A DNA stretch of 64,000 nt from Epiperipatus broadwayi (GCA_028023455.1 JAQFVV010000049.1:3346536-3410535); one strand, 5' to 3'. Shown: positions 14,229 to 27,516, counted from the stretch's first letter. Notes: generated by a model not told the origin, from the letters alone. Translations and numbers: made by a program.

Positions 14229-14579
14229 TTAAATATCCCACAATTCATTAATCCTAACATTTGCTGACTGTCTGTTTATTATCGTATTTTTATACCTACT
14301 AATAAAAACTGCCTCTTTAATTTTTCTTTTTTCATTATCTCTCTCTTGGCCTAAAATTTTTATTTTATTTATATCAAAATTAAACTTAAAATTACAATTC
14401 CTATCATGATCATAAAAAACAGATTCAGTATATAACTAGACTTCATTATTATTATCATTACATATCTGTATATTTTTCAAAACTCTTTTATACAACAATT
14501 TATGTTCTTTAATTCTTTTCTCCATATTACATCTAGATTCCCCTACATATGATAAGTTATACCCACAAAAAATTCTATA
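14229..14579 (-). pseudogene. GIY-YIG-type endonuclease domain of Penelope-like element 1
   Basis: Read leftward, the frame starts IYRIFCGYNLSYVGESRC, a degenerate GIY...YIG motif, followed by MEKRIKEHK, the usual Arg/Lys-rich continuation. It runs on through FYDHDRNCNFKFNF and KIKEAVFISRYKNTIINRQS to a stop at 14229-14231. The final part resembles the conserved helix-forming end of Penelope-type endonucleases, where an IREA-like stretch precedes an INR motif. It lies one frame away from the upstream reverse transcriptase segment, so a frameshift separates two domains that would normally be fused. The nuclease nicks the target for target-primed reverse transcription. Domain assignment is by motif only. 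Confidence 0.6.
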
Positions 14580-14581
14580 AA

Positions 14582-15265
14582 TTATATTACGTTATTTTTT
14601 TCTAACTTATCTTTTGAATTATTAACCATTCTATTTAAATTACCTGATCCATAAAATGAAACATTATATATACTGTTATAAACTTTTTTCATAAATTTTA
14701 CTTGATTATTATTATAAAAAGGCAAAGAAATCCACTTCTTACTCTCAATTTCTTCATCACCAGTATTTCTATTAATTTTCTTACTAAATTGACAAACCAC
14801 TTGATAAATTTCTTTTATATTATAACCTACACTTAATAATTCACTTATATAATTTTCAATATTTTTCTTTTTATCACATGCATATTTACACAAAATATTA
14901 TTTCTATGTAAAAAAGACTTAAAACCAGCCATTTTATAATTATGTGGCGCTTTAGATAAATATGGAATATACCCTCTAGTTTCAATAGGTTTAATAAACA
15001 ATTTATAGTCAATCATATTATTGTTCCTTGAAATTATCAAATCTAAATATTTAATACTGTTATTATATTCTTTCTCCATAGTCCAGATAAGACCTTTTAA
15101 TTTATTATATTCATCAAAAATTTTATCAATCATTTCTGAAGAAGCACATATAAAAACATCATCCACATATCTCATATATATCTTAATATTTTCCATAAAT
15201 ATAAATTTTTTTAAAATCTTTTCTTCATAATATGTCAAAACAAAACTGCATAACTGTGCCACCAT
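14582..15265 (-). pseudogene. Penelope-like reverse transcriptase, C-terminal part
   Basis: A 227-codon frame. Key features are YMRYVDDVFI (about residues 30-39), the catalytic YxDD motif C, followed by KYLDLIISR, which matches the FLD-type motif after the palm in Penelope-like reverse transcriptases. The start, PMVAQLCSF in the extended frame, corresponds to the region just after the QG.PMG motif B, so fingers and most of the palm are missing. The truncation falls exactly at the TA tract beginning at 15269. Downstream residues (GYIPYLSKAPHNYKMAGFKS) fit the thumb and linker region. The catalytic aspartates of motif A are absent, so it cannot work alone. The methionine at 15265 is only the first ATG, not a real start. 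Confidence 0.75.
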
Positions 15266-15266
15266 T

Positions 15267-15268
<2 letters not shown>

Positions 15269-15305
<37 letters not shown>

Positions 15306-15318
15306 TATATATATATAA

Positions 15319-15362
<44 letters not shown>
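15269..15362. repeat. (TA)n microsatellite at Penelope-like element 1
   Basis: Two TA runs interrupted at 15303-15323 (GGTATATAT... and AATG). It directly abuts the truncated 5' end of the Penelope-like element. Confidence 0.95.
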
Positions 15363-15363
<1 letters not shown>

Positions 15364-15699
15364 GTACAACATTTATTTATAACTGAAATGGAAGTAAATA
15401 GTTTCCAATCAGTTATGTAATCCACATAAATTATTAAAAAACAGAGTGATAGCACCTGTACTTTAATTTGATATTTATGCTCAGTTTATTTACATAATTT
15501 TAAATGAGAGAGTGAATTTGTTCTATTGGTTATGCATATGTATAGAATAAATTATGAGAATCAAGGTCAAGGCTTAGTTTTAACAATCTCCAAACATGAA
15601 ATGAAAACTCAGACTATATGAAACTGAAATGGAATACCTGTATCTTTCAATGAGTTGTGTAACCTAAACTACCTGTCCTTAAGTATTAGCAAATTAATG

Positions 15700-16335
15700 C
15701 ATTTTGATTTTCAAATATCAAACTTATTTTATCCATGACATTGATACAATCCACTTTGAATAAATGTTGTATGATTATCACTGATAATTTATTAAGCTAA
15801 AAATTATCTCTAGCCCAGATGTAGACTTAAAATCAATTAAAGATTGATATATTTGATTTTTTAATTAAACACACACACAGAGAGAGAATTATTCAACTTC
15901 ATTTCCCTTATCTCACATGTAATATCTTTTATAAATGTATTAGATAATTTCTCCATACCCACACATTTTTTGAATACTATGAACAAAGACACCATAAAAC
16001 ATTTCTAAAAAAAATATTACATATAATTGAACAAATCCACATGTGTGTGTGTATTTAATTAAAACAATCAGGTGTATTAACATTTATATGAGGTTTAAAG
16101 TTTTTATCTGGGCTAGAGATAATCTCTAGTTTAATAAATGATTAGTAATAATCAATACTGTATTTATCTAAAGTGGATTGTGTCAAAGTTGTGAATGGAA
16201 TAAGTTTGATCCTTGTAAATCAAAATGTAACAATTTACTGCTGCTAAATAATATACACATGATAAAGATATATATGAGATGCTGTGACCTGCACCAACTA
16301 ATGAGTGCTGGTTCAGTATGACATATATTTTTGAT
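15700..16335. repeat. Foldback element, family C, with flanking module
   Basis: The left arm (about 15700-15860, including ATTGATACAATCCACTTTGA) is complementary to the right arm (about 16070-16228, including AGTGGATTGTGTCAAAG). The interior shares the TCACATGTAATATCTTTTAT block with the copies at 7340 and 13870. The shared module follows at about 16275-16330 as CCAACTAATGAGTGCTGGTT. There are CA and TG runs at symmetrical positions. Confidence 0.7.
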
Positions 16336-17743
16336 ATGTTTTATTTACATTTATAAAAAATGATTATCATAGCACAGTGTTAGAAAGAAGATGGCAATTT
16401 TAAAATTGAGCAGTTTAGTGTGTTTAGGATCATAGTGAGTATTCTAACATCCTAAATTAGATAGACCAAAAAAAGTATGATGTGAATTGATTTACAATAA
16501 ATTGAAAAGGATTCTACCATGTGATGGAGATAAATGGAAGAAAGTGAAGTATGCCATTGCAGTAATTTGTATTATTAACTGTACTGAAAATATTCAAGAC
16601 CAAAACAATTATATTAAATCCTGGTTCAAACTAAAGAGTAGAAAAAATCGAAAAATGTATGAAACTGCTCAAAAGTTAAAAATATGTGTTAATAAAATTA
16701 CAGTCAATTACCATTAAGATTAAAAATCAAAGGAAATATGTATTTGACAAAGAGTTGTGACCCTCTTCTTTATTGATAAATTTGCTCATTGAGCCTGTAA
16801 TGAAAAAGAAAGTGAGACAGATGATATTGTAGGTATTGATTACTAAGAAATGAATAAATCATTTTTACTCGTATATATCATACTAACCTGTGTGTTATTG
16901 CTAACAGTTGAGTGTATTCTGAAAAAACATTTTAAAAAAATACTTACAATTTAACTAGATCATAAAAATAATCTAGTTTACAAAACTATAAAATTATCAT
17001 TATGATATTGAGCCATTTTTACATCCTACATTTCAACGTTTGATGTAAAGGAAATGATATAAAAATGTTCATTCAGGATAGTTTAGCATGGTGTTAGAAT
17101 GGAGATTGTTTTTCCATTGAGAAAAGCTAAAAATATATCTTATTTTGACATTCTAGTGGAAATTGTATACTACTTGAGCTTCTAAGCAATATAACTTATG
17201 ATTATTTAGTTAAACTTAAAAATCCTGCACTTTGAAAGTTATAGATAATTAGAAAAAATAAAACTCCCCCAGTAAAATTTAAAGGGTCATCAATATATCA
17301 CTAGGCCTTTCTGAAATTATTTGTTATGCAGTTAAAATTAAACATTCTTATATTAATAGTTATAATTTCAGAACTTTTCTGATTAGTGTTATAAAATAAA
17401 GGATACTCATTACAATTAGGACGACTAATTTCTTTTAATTTTGTTAATCAATTTTCGTATATACTAATTTATTTGTTTTAAAAAGTTATAGATCAAATCT
17501 GAAATTTTATTTGGAGACTAAAAGCTTTTTGAAAACTTGTAATCGGATTGACAGTCATCAATCTGCATAGAAAAAATACATATATTTTATTGGCAATAAA
17601 ATTCATTATTTATTTATTTGCTTTCTGTTGATCCGCCTACTCATTGACCTATCCAATTAATATCTATAAGCCGAGCTATCTCTTTGCATTCCCATGCAAT
17701 CATTTATTTTTTTGTCTATTCTGTCTACGTGATGAATGTTTGT
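16336..17743. other. Unannotated AT-rich sequence
   Basis: A 76-codon plus-strand frame (16487-16717) has a Lys-rich translation without recognised motifs and is probably chance. Nothing else is supported. Confidence 0.45.
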
Positions 17744-19649
<1,906 letters not shown>

Positions 19650-19822
19650 GCTTATCTATCTTGCTCACGATCTATGGTTCACACTTACTAGCAATTGACC
19701 ACGATCTTAGTTCGCATCTACCTGCCATGATTACGATCTAAGCTTTATATCTACCTACCTATCTGCCATGACCACAATCTGGGGTTTGCACTTACGTGCC
19801 AGGATCACGATCTAGGGTTCAA
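19650..19822 (+). repeat. ~33 bp degenerate tandem repeat, five units
   Basis: Five imperfect units ending GATCTATGGTTC, GATCTTAGTTC, GATCTAAGCTTT, AATCTGGGGTTT and GATCTAGGGTTC. Each is preceded by CTACCTGCCATGA-like sequence, with about 33 bp spacing (one unit is expanded by a CTAC duplication). The block is clearly less AT-rich than its surroundings. Function unknown. Confidence 0.75.
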
Positions 19823-20204
19823 ATTGAGATTGAAAAAAAGTTGAATATTTTTCAGGTATCAGATCGTTGGGTCTTTACCAATTTACTTAACTATTCACTT
19901 TGGATCAGTAAACTGATATCCAACTAAAGACTAAAACAAGAATGTAAAAACACTGAAACATTTATCAGACATCATTTGAAAAGAATGGCAAATAATGTCT
20001 TTCTCCTACTCCTTTATAAAAGGCTATAGGAGAGACCTTTGCTCTACAGTAAGATATTTAATTACCAATTTGTCTTACCTGCATTTTTATAACAAAAATA
20101 AGGTAAAATATTTTTTTAAAATAAACAAAGCCCTTAAAAATAATAGTGAAATAATATTACTCATTAGCCAGGCAACTGTCAAACAATAAGAATGTAAGGT
20201 TTAC

Positions 20205-20400
20205 TTAATGAATAATATTTTATTTCACTATACCATTCTCAAGCAAGGTAGGGACTGGTTTCTATCTAACACCTTGCAGAGAGGCATATGACCCAAGACA
20301 TGTGGAAAAGATATTTGATCCTAAGATGCACATTTCATGCTGAAACAGCATTTATCAAATGGTCCAGACCACAATATCTTACACATATTGCTTTACTGTT
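20205..20400. repeat. Foldback fragment (family B arm plus shared module)
   Basis: ATTCTCAAGCAAGGTAGGGA near 20233 is related to TCTCAAGAAAGATAGGGATG at about 20576. The shared module appears as GCTGAAACAGCATTTATC and TGGTCCAGACC. It is a half-element lying next to the larger nested foldback. Confidence 0.55.
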
Positions 20401-20431
20401 CAATATATATAGATAAAAAAATATTATAGTT

Positions 20432-20850
20432 TATCTGATTAGTATCAAAATTACTGCTCTTACAACTTTGACACAATCCACTTGATAAAAATATATTAAT
20501 AAATTTTATTAGTCATTTATTAGACTAAAGATTATCTATTTACTAATATTTCTATGTAATTTCTACTATACCCCTCTCAAGAAAGATAGGGATGGGTTTC
20601 TATTCATTTTAAACACCTTATGGAGAAATGGTTTAGCATAAAATGTACATCTTGGAGATCATACATTCTTTTCACATGTTTTTGATCATATGTTTATGAT
20701 TACACACCTCCACAAGGTGTTAAAAGTAGATAGAAACTAGTCTTGAGAGTGGTGTTGTAACAATTACACAGAAATATTATTCATTAAGTAGATAATCTCT
20801 ACTTTAATGAATGACTAATAAAAAATTTTAAGATCTAGTGTTCTTATTTT
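20432..20850. repeat. Nested foldback: family B inside family C
   Basis: Family C arms (20432-20550 with TTTGACACAATCCACTTGAT, and about 20770-20850 in reverse) enclose family B arms. Those read CTCTCAAGAAAGATAGGGAT (about 20575-20594) and, in reverse orientation, TAGAAACTAGTCTTGAGAG (20732-20750). The centre carries the TTTAGCATAAAATGTACATC form of the shared module. This suggests successive insertion of palindromic elements into one another, or one modular family. Confidence 0.6.
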
Positions 20851-20859
20851 ATCCTCCAA

Positions 20860-21479
20860 GAAAAGCTAAATATTCATTTAGTAAACAATAATTGAATATC
20901 TAGATTTGCTATGAGATAGCAATCTATTTAAAAAAGTTATCTCCAAATCATAGGCATGGAAGCATGAAATACTACAACATAAGGATTTTATATCTAGATA
21001 TCTATATCAATGCACAATAAAGTCAGAGTATTAGAAAACTATTGTGCTACATAACAAAAGCTTTTAAAAAATTCAAATGCATTCAATAAATTCCCTTTTT
21101 TTAAATATATGAAATGTGACATGAAGTTAGCCTATTTCTTAAAAAAAAATTAGAAAATTAGGTAACATGACCATAGCCAATAGTATGTCAGAAACAAATA
21201 TCTAGTTATCATTAGTTAAAGGACAATGTTTTAGATTAATCAATGTTGGTCAGTTAACTATCAGGACATTGACTATAATACAAAAACAAAGAATATGATT
21301 ATAATATTATGAGGCTATAAACCCTGGTTAAAAGGAGTATCATACTTCTAAATCGTTACTTAACTATTATATATATATATATATTCTAACCCAGTATTTA
21401 TTAGTTTATTAGAAATTTTATTTATTTTATTTTATTTCTAACCCAATACATTTATTAGTTTATTTTATTTGCACTTGTT
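20860..21479. other. Unannotated AT-rich sequence
   Basis: Contains a short TA tract at 21367-21385 and a partial local duplication around 21395-21460 (TTTATTAGTTTATT repeated). No gene. Confidence 0.45.
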
Positions 21480-24400
21480 GTTAAGGCAACCCAAATAAAG
21501 CAACATATCCATTAATTTTCCAATATGATCTAAAATACTTTTCATATAATACAATTGTACATTCAATTCTCTTAAGCCATGCCACAATTGTAATAACAAC
21601 AATAATTGATCACTTATTAATTTAAAGAATAATTATAATAATATTAATCTCAGGGTTCTTTGTTTCATGTAAGGAAATGCTCGGCAGTATTGTGTTGTCG
21701 CATATGACTGGCATTCTGGTCGGCTATAGGAAACATTTATTTTACTTAAATTCAATGTGTCTTCATCTCTCATATCCACTGCTATATTATTTAAAGAGAT
21801 GATAATTCTATTCAATAATGACGTATAATTTTGAATAACACAGCCTTTTTTTTTTTTCAGAATCTCAGTCAGAATAATAAAAAGACAAGGGTGCTTTTTG
21901 TGTCCTTCCATCATCCATGACAACACAATAATATAACTAAGATTTATTACTTAGACAATTTAACTAAATGGGAATGGAATAATGTGCAACCAAAGTTAAT
22001 GGTTTGGGAATAAATTCATTTTTTTTTTTTTTTACACAAAGGTGAATGTTTAGTCTTAAGTTTTCAACTCCATAAATAATTATCATTAAACTAAAATATA
22101 ATGACATATTCCGATCTGCTTAACTTTATTTATCTGGTATATTAAGTTTTTAAGAATTTGGAATGATTTCGGACTCAAGAAAAGGTTTTGCAAATATTGT
22201 GCAAACACTTATATTTAGCATATAAAAACAAAAAAAATGAATCTACAACAAATTTTAACAAGACTATAATTTATTATTATCACAAAAAAAAAATATATGA
22301 ACATTTATTCAATAATCCCATAGTAATACAAAAATATAAAATATAACTGACATTAATCTGTATACTCTTTTGGTTATGGACTAGAGGTTACTACTTCTCC
22401 TGTATGCAATCATATGGATTGATTAACTAAAAGTACATTTCATTACCAATACATTGTTTATTAAATTTTGGTAACCTTGTAGAAGCTTTTATTCAAAATT
22501 ATTGACTAACTATTTTTTTTTTTTTTTAAATGATTAATCCCATCATATGCAATACGCAAAATATTAAATTTATTTCTAATACATTTACTTTATTTATGGT
22601 CTTTAATGGGATAACCTATTCTAATTATAGGCCAGTTATCAGAAGTTACACTTACCATCTTACATTTAACTTAATGCTAACTTAAGTTATGATACAAATT
22701 TTATTCATACGTATAATTTTAAATATGAGTATTATTTAATTACTAACCAGAATTAAATATTGCATTTGAATATTCCTTCAGTAAATAAGCGTTTTAAATT
22801 ACGCAATTTTAATTACTTTCTCCATTGATTTACTTGTCAAATACTAGCAATATTTAGCAGCACAATACAGATATTGATCTTAGTTACTAACGCACTATTT
22901 ATACTAAAGTGGATCTTGAGGAACTAACACCTCCAATATAACCTTTATCTTGCCCGAACTTTCAAAATTAAGCACAATAATCAACACCTTCCATGGTGGA
23001 GCTATCTTTATTTTCACATGAGGAATATGGAATAACCACGAAGGTCTGTAAAGTAATCTACTACATTAAAATATTTTGGTGGTTTCTTGCCTCTTACTTG
23101 GGCATACAACGAACACACACCAAATACAATCCTCTCCTGGGATTTAAACGAATGAAGCATACTAAATGCTAGATAAATTCTTGATCGTCCTATCTATGAG
23201 AATCGATCACTTGGGCTATAAACATACCTGAACATTATATTTAAAATCTTCCTCTCATGGAAAACAAAGCTTTTGGGGAGATCATTTTTCATCCCACAAA
23301 ATAAATACATTATAATTATTACCTATGCGAATATTAAGCATATACCAATGCTATATCTGGGCAGGATAAGTAAATACACTGATTATAATAAACTTATGTT
23401 ACCGGGTATACTTTGATCAACATCTGAAATCAATGGACATCATAGAATAAAAGTATAATAATTTTAATTTTAATAAAGGAACATTCAAAAATAGTTGGTA
23501 GCATACTATCTTAAACTAAATAAAGTGGATGTGTTATTTAAGAATAATTAGGAATAAATTCCTCAATTAATACAGTATAAATTCGTTTCAAAACTTTAAC
23601 AAGAAATATTTTGTTATAGCATTTTTTTTTTTTTTTAGTTACTTCTGATAATTTTCAATATTTATTTTACCCCTTAAATATCTAAATATTTTTCTTTTAC
23701 GTATCTAACATACAAAATTTCTACCTACAATTGTATGTAATAATTAAAACATATTTTATAGATTTTTTTCTTTCGTGTTAAATATCAACTTAACCTATAA
23801 TAATTATATTAAAACATACCTTTGTCATTACAAGGCTATTAAATATCACTTGACCATACAGACTTTAACCTATGTGATATAACAAAAAAATACATATCAT
23901 TTATAACTTAGTTTTAAACAATCATTAATTAACAAGTGCATACTCTCTCATTAGAAAATGTTTTTCTGTTGAGCAATTGGTCCAGGTGAAGAGCTTTATC
24001 CAGTCGTATTTCACGAAGCAAGTTTAAAAACAATAAACGCATGGTATTATTTCCTTTAAATAAAAGTTTTCTCTTATTTTGTGCGTTTAATAAATTAGGT
24101 AAAGAAAAATATAGCAGAATTGAAGATTAATTCTTACTTGAATTAAACTGCTACAATTTTGGGATCCATAGAAAATAAAATATACATATTCTAACATAAC
24201 GAACAGTTGACGATAGACGATAAACATACACAATTCTTTTTTTTTTTTTACTTTATTATTGACGATACGTACAATTCATATTAGCTAGCTTACTTATGGA
24301 CGAAAATGCGCAATTTTTCCGAGATTATTCTGATAATAACTGCAGCTGATTTACATGTATAGGAAGTTTTACTAACTCCAACTGATGTGTAATATAATAT

Positions 24401-25669
24401 ATCATTTATTTTTATCATTAAGTCACTAAGATATTTGGTTTTGTTCATACTTTAGGAATTATAAATTTTTTTTAACGGTAACTTCTCCGTAAGAATGCCC
24501 CTATATAACTTTTCCTATATTTACTCTGAGAAAGTTTATATATTTTTTTTTTTTTTAAAAAAAATATACAGGTGCATAATTTAATCTTATTTATCATTAT
24601 TATTATTTCCAGACAATTCTTGGTGAATAAAACATATTTTAACGTATGTAACTACATTACTTGTAAAGGCAGACAATATTGAGAAAGAGCGCGAAAATGT
24701 TTCTAGTTGATTTTCCTTGGTTTCAAAATATTTCTTTCAATTATTTTTTTTTTTTTCTATACCAAGAAAATATTAATAAATGACATAAAGTTAATAAATA
24801 ATTAATCTTTTCTTGGAAATCGCTTCTTTTCCTTAATTTAGATATAATATAATTTTTCGTGATTCTTTTAGTTACATCTGTCATTTTTGAACTTTAGCGC
24901 GAGACAATAAACTTTTAAGTATAAAAGGTCTTTAAATAGGTAGATGGCAAAGGAAATCAGGATATCTTATCAAAAAATTTTAGCCACACATTATATTATT
25001 AAAATTTTACTTTGATTACATTTATTTCTGCAAAATAAAATGAAAAAATTGAGTTACCAAATTTCAGCACTGTTCCTTCCTTGAAAACTAAAAGCAGACT
25101 ATTTTTTTTTTTTTACTTTAGCGACCTCTTACAGAAAAATAATCATTTGATTATAACATAAACAAAAGAAAGGAAAAACCTATTACAATCATATAGTTTT
25201 CAGTATTATTTACCTGGATTACAAAGTAATTTGACAATATAAAAAAAATAATAATAAATACATTAAATTAACAATCAGTGATGTATAATTCTTTAAACAT
25301 TATTTTTTTTTTTAATTTTAATTTCTTTTTACAAAAAGAAATTACCAGAAGTTATTGTGCTTTATGATAAGACACTCATCCACTCTCCCCTCTACCCATC
25401 CAAAATCAATTACTGTTTAGCTTTTATACCATATTAATTTGCTCTAATTATTAATATCTCAATTAAATTATTCATGTTCTCTCTTTAAAAATGACATTGA
25501 GTTATTAAATCTATTAGTTATTCACCCAAAACATGCCAAAGTGAGTGAATAGCATACTTTATTAATCAATTATTACTATTGTTATTTTATCTTTTTATTT
25601 CTTTAAAGAATAGCATTGTTTTCCTGCAGAAATAATGCCAAGTAAACCAAGTGTCAATAACACTAGGTT

Positions 25670-25744
<75 letters not shown>
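21480..25744 (+). repeat. ~4.2 kb repeat, copy 2 (empty MITE site)
   Basis: Collinear with 470-5441, without the piggyBac-like insertion. The junction region at 23870 keeps a single TTAA. This copy carries nine T runs of 11-15 bases (near 21846, 22019, 22513, 23622, 24237, 24543, 24744, 25102 and 25303), where copy 1 has only short T stretches. All are T on the plus strand. A minus-strand frame of 97 codons (21633-21926) contains SYSRPECQSYATTQYC and a Lys run encoded by one of the T tracts. Copy 1 has a 1-base difference and stops in the same place, so it is not a conserved gene. The copy ends at GGTTACAAT(AT)n, whose AT tract (25672-25744) is far longer than in copy 1 (5420-5441). Confidence 0.85.
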
Positions 25745-25747
<3 letters not shown>

Positions 25748-25771
25748 AAAACAAAGATTTGCTTGGGTTAA

Positions 25772-25972
25772 ATATATAAAATACATATTTTGCGGGTTCA
25801 TCCGTGTTAAAAACTTTTAATATTAATATACTGACATTTTGACTTGGTCACACAAGCCATCCACAGAGTTATAAAAGGTAGAAAGACGGTTGTAGAGGCG
25901 CTACAATCACTGATTTGAATAAAATGTTAAAATTCCACCAATAGCAAAAATGTTAAATTTAGGAATGTTTTT
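25772..25972. repeat. Left inverted repeat of Penelope-like element 2
   Basis: Reverse complement of 27315-27516 with few differences. Landmarks are AAAATACATATTTTGC at the outer end, GGTTCATCC, GACGGTTGTAGAGGCGCTAC, and AAATTTAGGAATGTTTTT at the inner end. It contains a stem able to form from GACTTGGTCACACAAGCC. Confidence 0.85.
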
Positions 25973-26002
25973 TAAAAAAATCTTTCCAAATAGGAGGAAG
26001 TT

Positions 26003-26676
26003 TCACCTATTGATACAATCTGGCCTTTTAAGTATCTCAATGGCTTCTCTAATTTTGCACTGGTAGAGATTATCACATCTGGATATGATCCTGGTACTAG
26101 AAAAATCAATTTTATGACCTGAATCTATAGTATGCTGCTGCTGATAATGAGTGTTGTTTAACTGCATTAGCATTCTCATCTCTCCTAACACTGATGTGAT
26201 GATTACTCATACCTATGTAAGAAGCTTTACAATTTTTACAAGAGATTTGATAGGCACCATGAGATTCAAGAGGGATTGAATCCTTAGGCTTGGTTATTAT
26301 ACTGCTGATCTTTTGATGAGAAGAAAATGATGTATCTATATTATAGCATTTTAATATACATCTGATACTGTCTGTAGTTCCTTTTACATATGGAACACAA
26401 ATCCTAATAGCTGATTTATCATCTTTTTGTTTCCTATTTTGTCTATTTTGGGCTTGAAATAAGGCTTTTTTTTATAAATTTGTAATTATAACCATTTGGT
26501 AATAAAACACTATTAATATGATTTATTTCTTCTTTCAGATGTGTCTCATCTGAAAGGTTAATTGCTCTATTTAAAAGAGTTTTGGCTACAGAAACTATCT
26601 GAGTTGGGTGATGATGAGAATGTAAATATCTGTCTGTGTATGTATCCTTTCTGTAAATAGAAAAAGATAAACTATT
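26003..26676 (-). pseudogene. GIY-YIG endonuclease and linker of Penelope-like element 2
   Basis: Read leftward after the reverse transcriptase, the linker contains YRKDTYTDRYLHSHHHPTQ and VSVAKTLLNRAINLS, both typical of the region between the two Penelope domains. After a frameshift near 26460 the nuclease begins GAYQISCKNCKASYIGMS (the GIY...YIG pair, with CxxC between) and continues ISVRRDENANAVKQHS. After another frameshift near 26150 come HTIDSGHKIDFSS and KIREAIEILKRPDCINR, then a stop at 26003. The catalytic GIY/YIG tyrosines and the downstream Arg and Glu-bearing segments are recognisable. The frame is broken at least twice. Confidence 0.75.
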
Positions 26677-27312
26677 TCATGTTCTGGTGACTAGAACATC
26701 AAGAAAAGGGAGTTTTCCACCAGACTCTGTCTCCATTGTAAATTTAATATGAGGATGCATATTATTTAAATGTAAGAAAAAATCATCTAATTTATTTTTT
26801 CCATGTTGCCATATGACAAAAGTGTCATCTATGTATCTGAGGCAAATGAGAGGTTTTAAAGATGATGATTCTAAAGCACAAGTTTCTATATATTCCATGA
26901 ATAAATTAGCTATTACTCCTGAGATAGGTGATCCCATAGGAGTACCAATAACTTGTCTGTAATGTTGTCCATTGTATACAAAATATGTATTTAAGAGACA
27001 ATGTTTAATCAAAGCAATAATATGGTCTGGTAAATTGCAACATTGTGAGATTATATTTAAATCTTCATCAATTGGAATGTTTGTAAACAAAGACACAACA
27101 TCAAAACTGACCAGAATGACATTAGCATTAATTTTTAAACTTTTTAAAACAGAAATAAAATGAAGAGAGTTTTTTAATATATGATTTAATAGATGGGATT
27201 GTAGGTTTAATGAAATCTGACAAGTATCTAGCTAAAATATGAGTTTGGAGAACCTATTGCACTTACTATTGGACGAAGGAGGGTATCTGGTTTGTAAATT
27301 TTTGGAAGTTCA
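26677..27312 (-). pseudogene. Penelope-like reverse transcriptase, 5'-truncated
   Basis: The intact stretch (26677-27096, 139 codons) reads SLFTNIPIDED (after motif A), GTPMGSPISGVIANLFME (motif B), CLRYIDDTFVIW (motif C, YxDD) and KLPFLDVLVTRT. All are diagnostic of Penelope-like reverse transcriptases. Upstream on the minus strand, in shifted frames with stops, are SFDVVSLFTN (motif A) and ELPKIYKPDTLLRPIVSAIG (fingers). The N-terminal part before ELPKIYKP is absent because the right inverted repeat begins there. Motif A and motif C aspartates are both visible, but the frame is interrupted between about 27100 and 27240. Confidence 0.85.
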
Positions 27313-27314
27313 TA

Positions 27315-27516
27315 AAAACATTCCTAAATTTAACATTTTTGCTATTGGTAGAATTTTAACGTTTTATTCAAATCAGTGATTGTAGCGCCTCTACAACCGT
27401 CTTTCTACCTTTTATAACTTGTGGATGACTTGTGTGACCAAGTCGAAACATTAGTATATTAATATTAAAAGTTTTTAACATGGATGAACCAGCAAAATAT
27501 GTATTTTATATATATA
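27315..27516. repeat. Right inverted repeat of Penelope-like element 2
   Basis: Partner of 25772-25972. It includes GACTTGTGTGACCAAGTC (about 27427-27444), a 6 bp stem with a 6 nt loop followed by GAAAC. This resembles stem II and the GAAA box of a hammerhead ribozyme, but the CTGATGA box is not intact (GTGGATGA). Confidence 0.85.

Larger units (their letters stand above)
14037..15268 (-). mobile_element. 5'-truncated Penelope-like retroelement 1
   Basis: The minus strand encodes the C-terminal half of a reverse transcriptase followed by a GIY-YIG-type endonuclease, the domain order of endonuclease-bearing Penelope-like elements. The element is bounded by TA repeats on both sides: a short tract at 14022-14036 on its 3' side, and 15269-15362 at the point where the protein is cut off. 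The 3' noncoding part covers about 14037-14228. The simplest reading is insertion at a TA microsatellite with 5' truncation. Loss of the 5' part through later TA expansion is also possible. Confidence 0.7.
25772..27516 (-). mobile_element. Penelope-like retroelement 2 within inverted repeats
   Basis: A minus-strand reverse transcriptase and GIY-YIG endonuclease lie between inverted repeats of about 200 bp (25772-25972 and 27315-27516). Penelope-like elements commonly carry terminal repeats (pLTRs) in direct or inverted order, which fits this structure. The coding part begins immediately inside the right repeat, in the middle of the reverse transcriptase (ELPKIYKPDTLLRP). The N-terminal region is therefore missing, and the inverted repeat joins the truncated end. 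Several frameshifts and stops make it inactive. The left side lies about 27 bp from the long (AT)n at 25672-25744. It differs clearly in protein sequence from the element at 14.0-15.3 kb. Confidence 0.8.

Noticed and set aside
21633-21926. 97-codon minus-strand frame as a host gene
   Set aside because: The homologous frame in copy 1 is interrupted and part of it is a T-run-encoded Lys stretch; it is kept only as part of the repeat.
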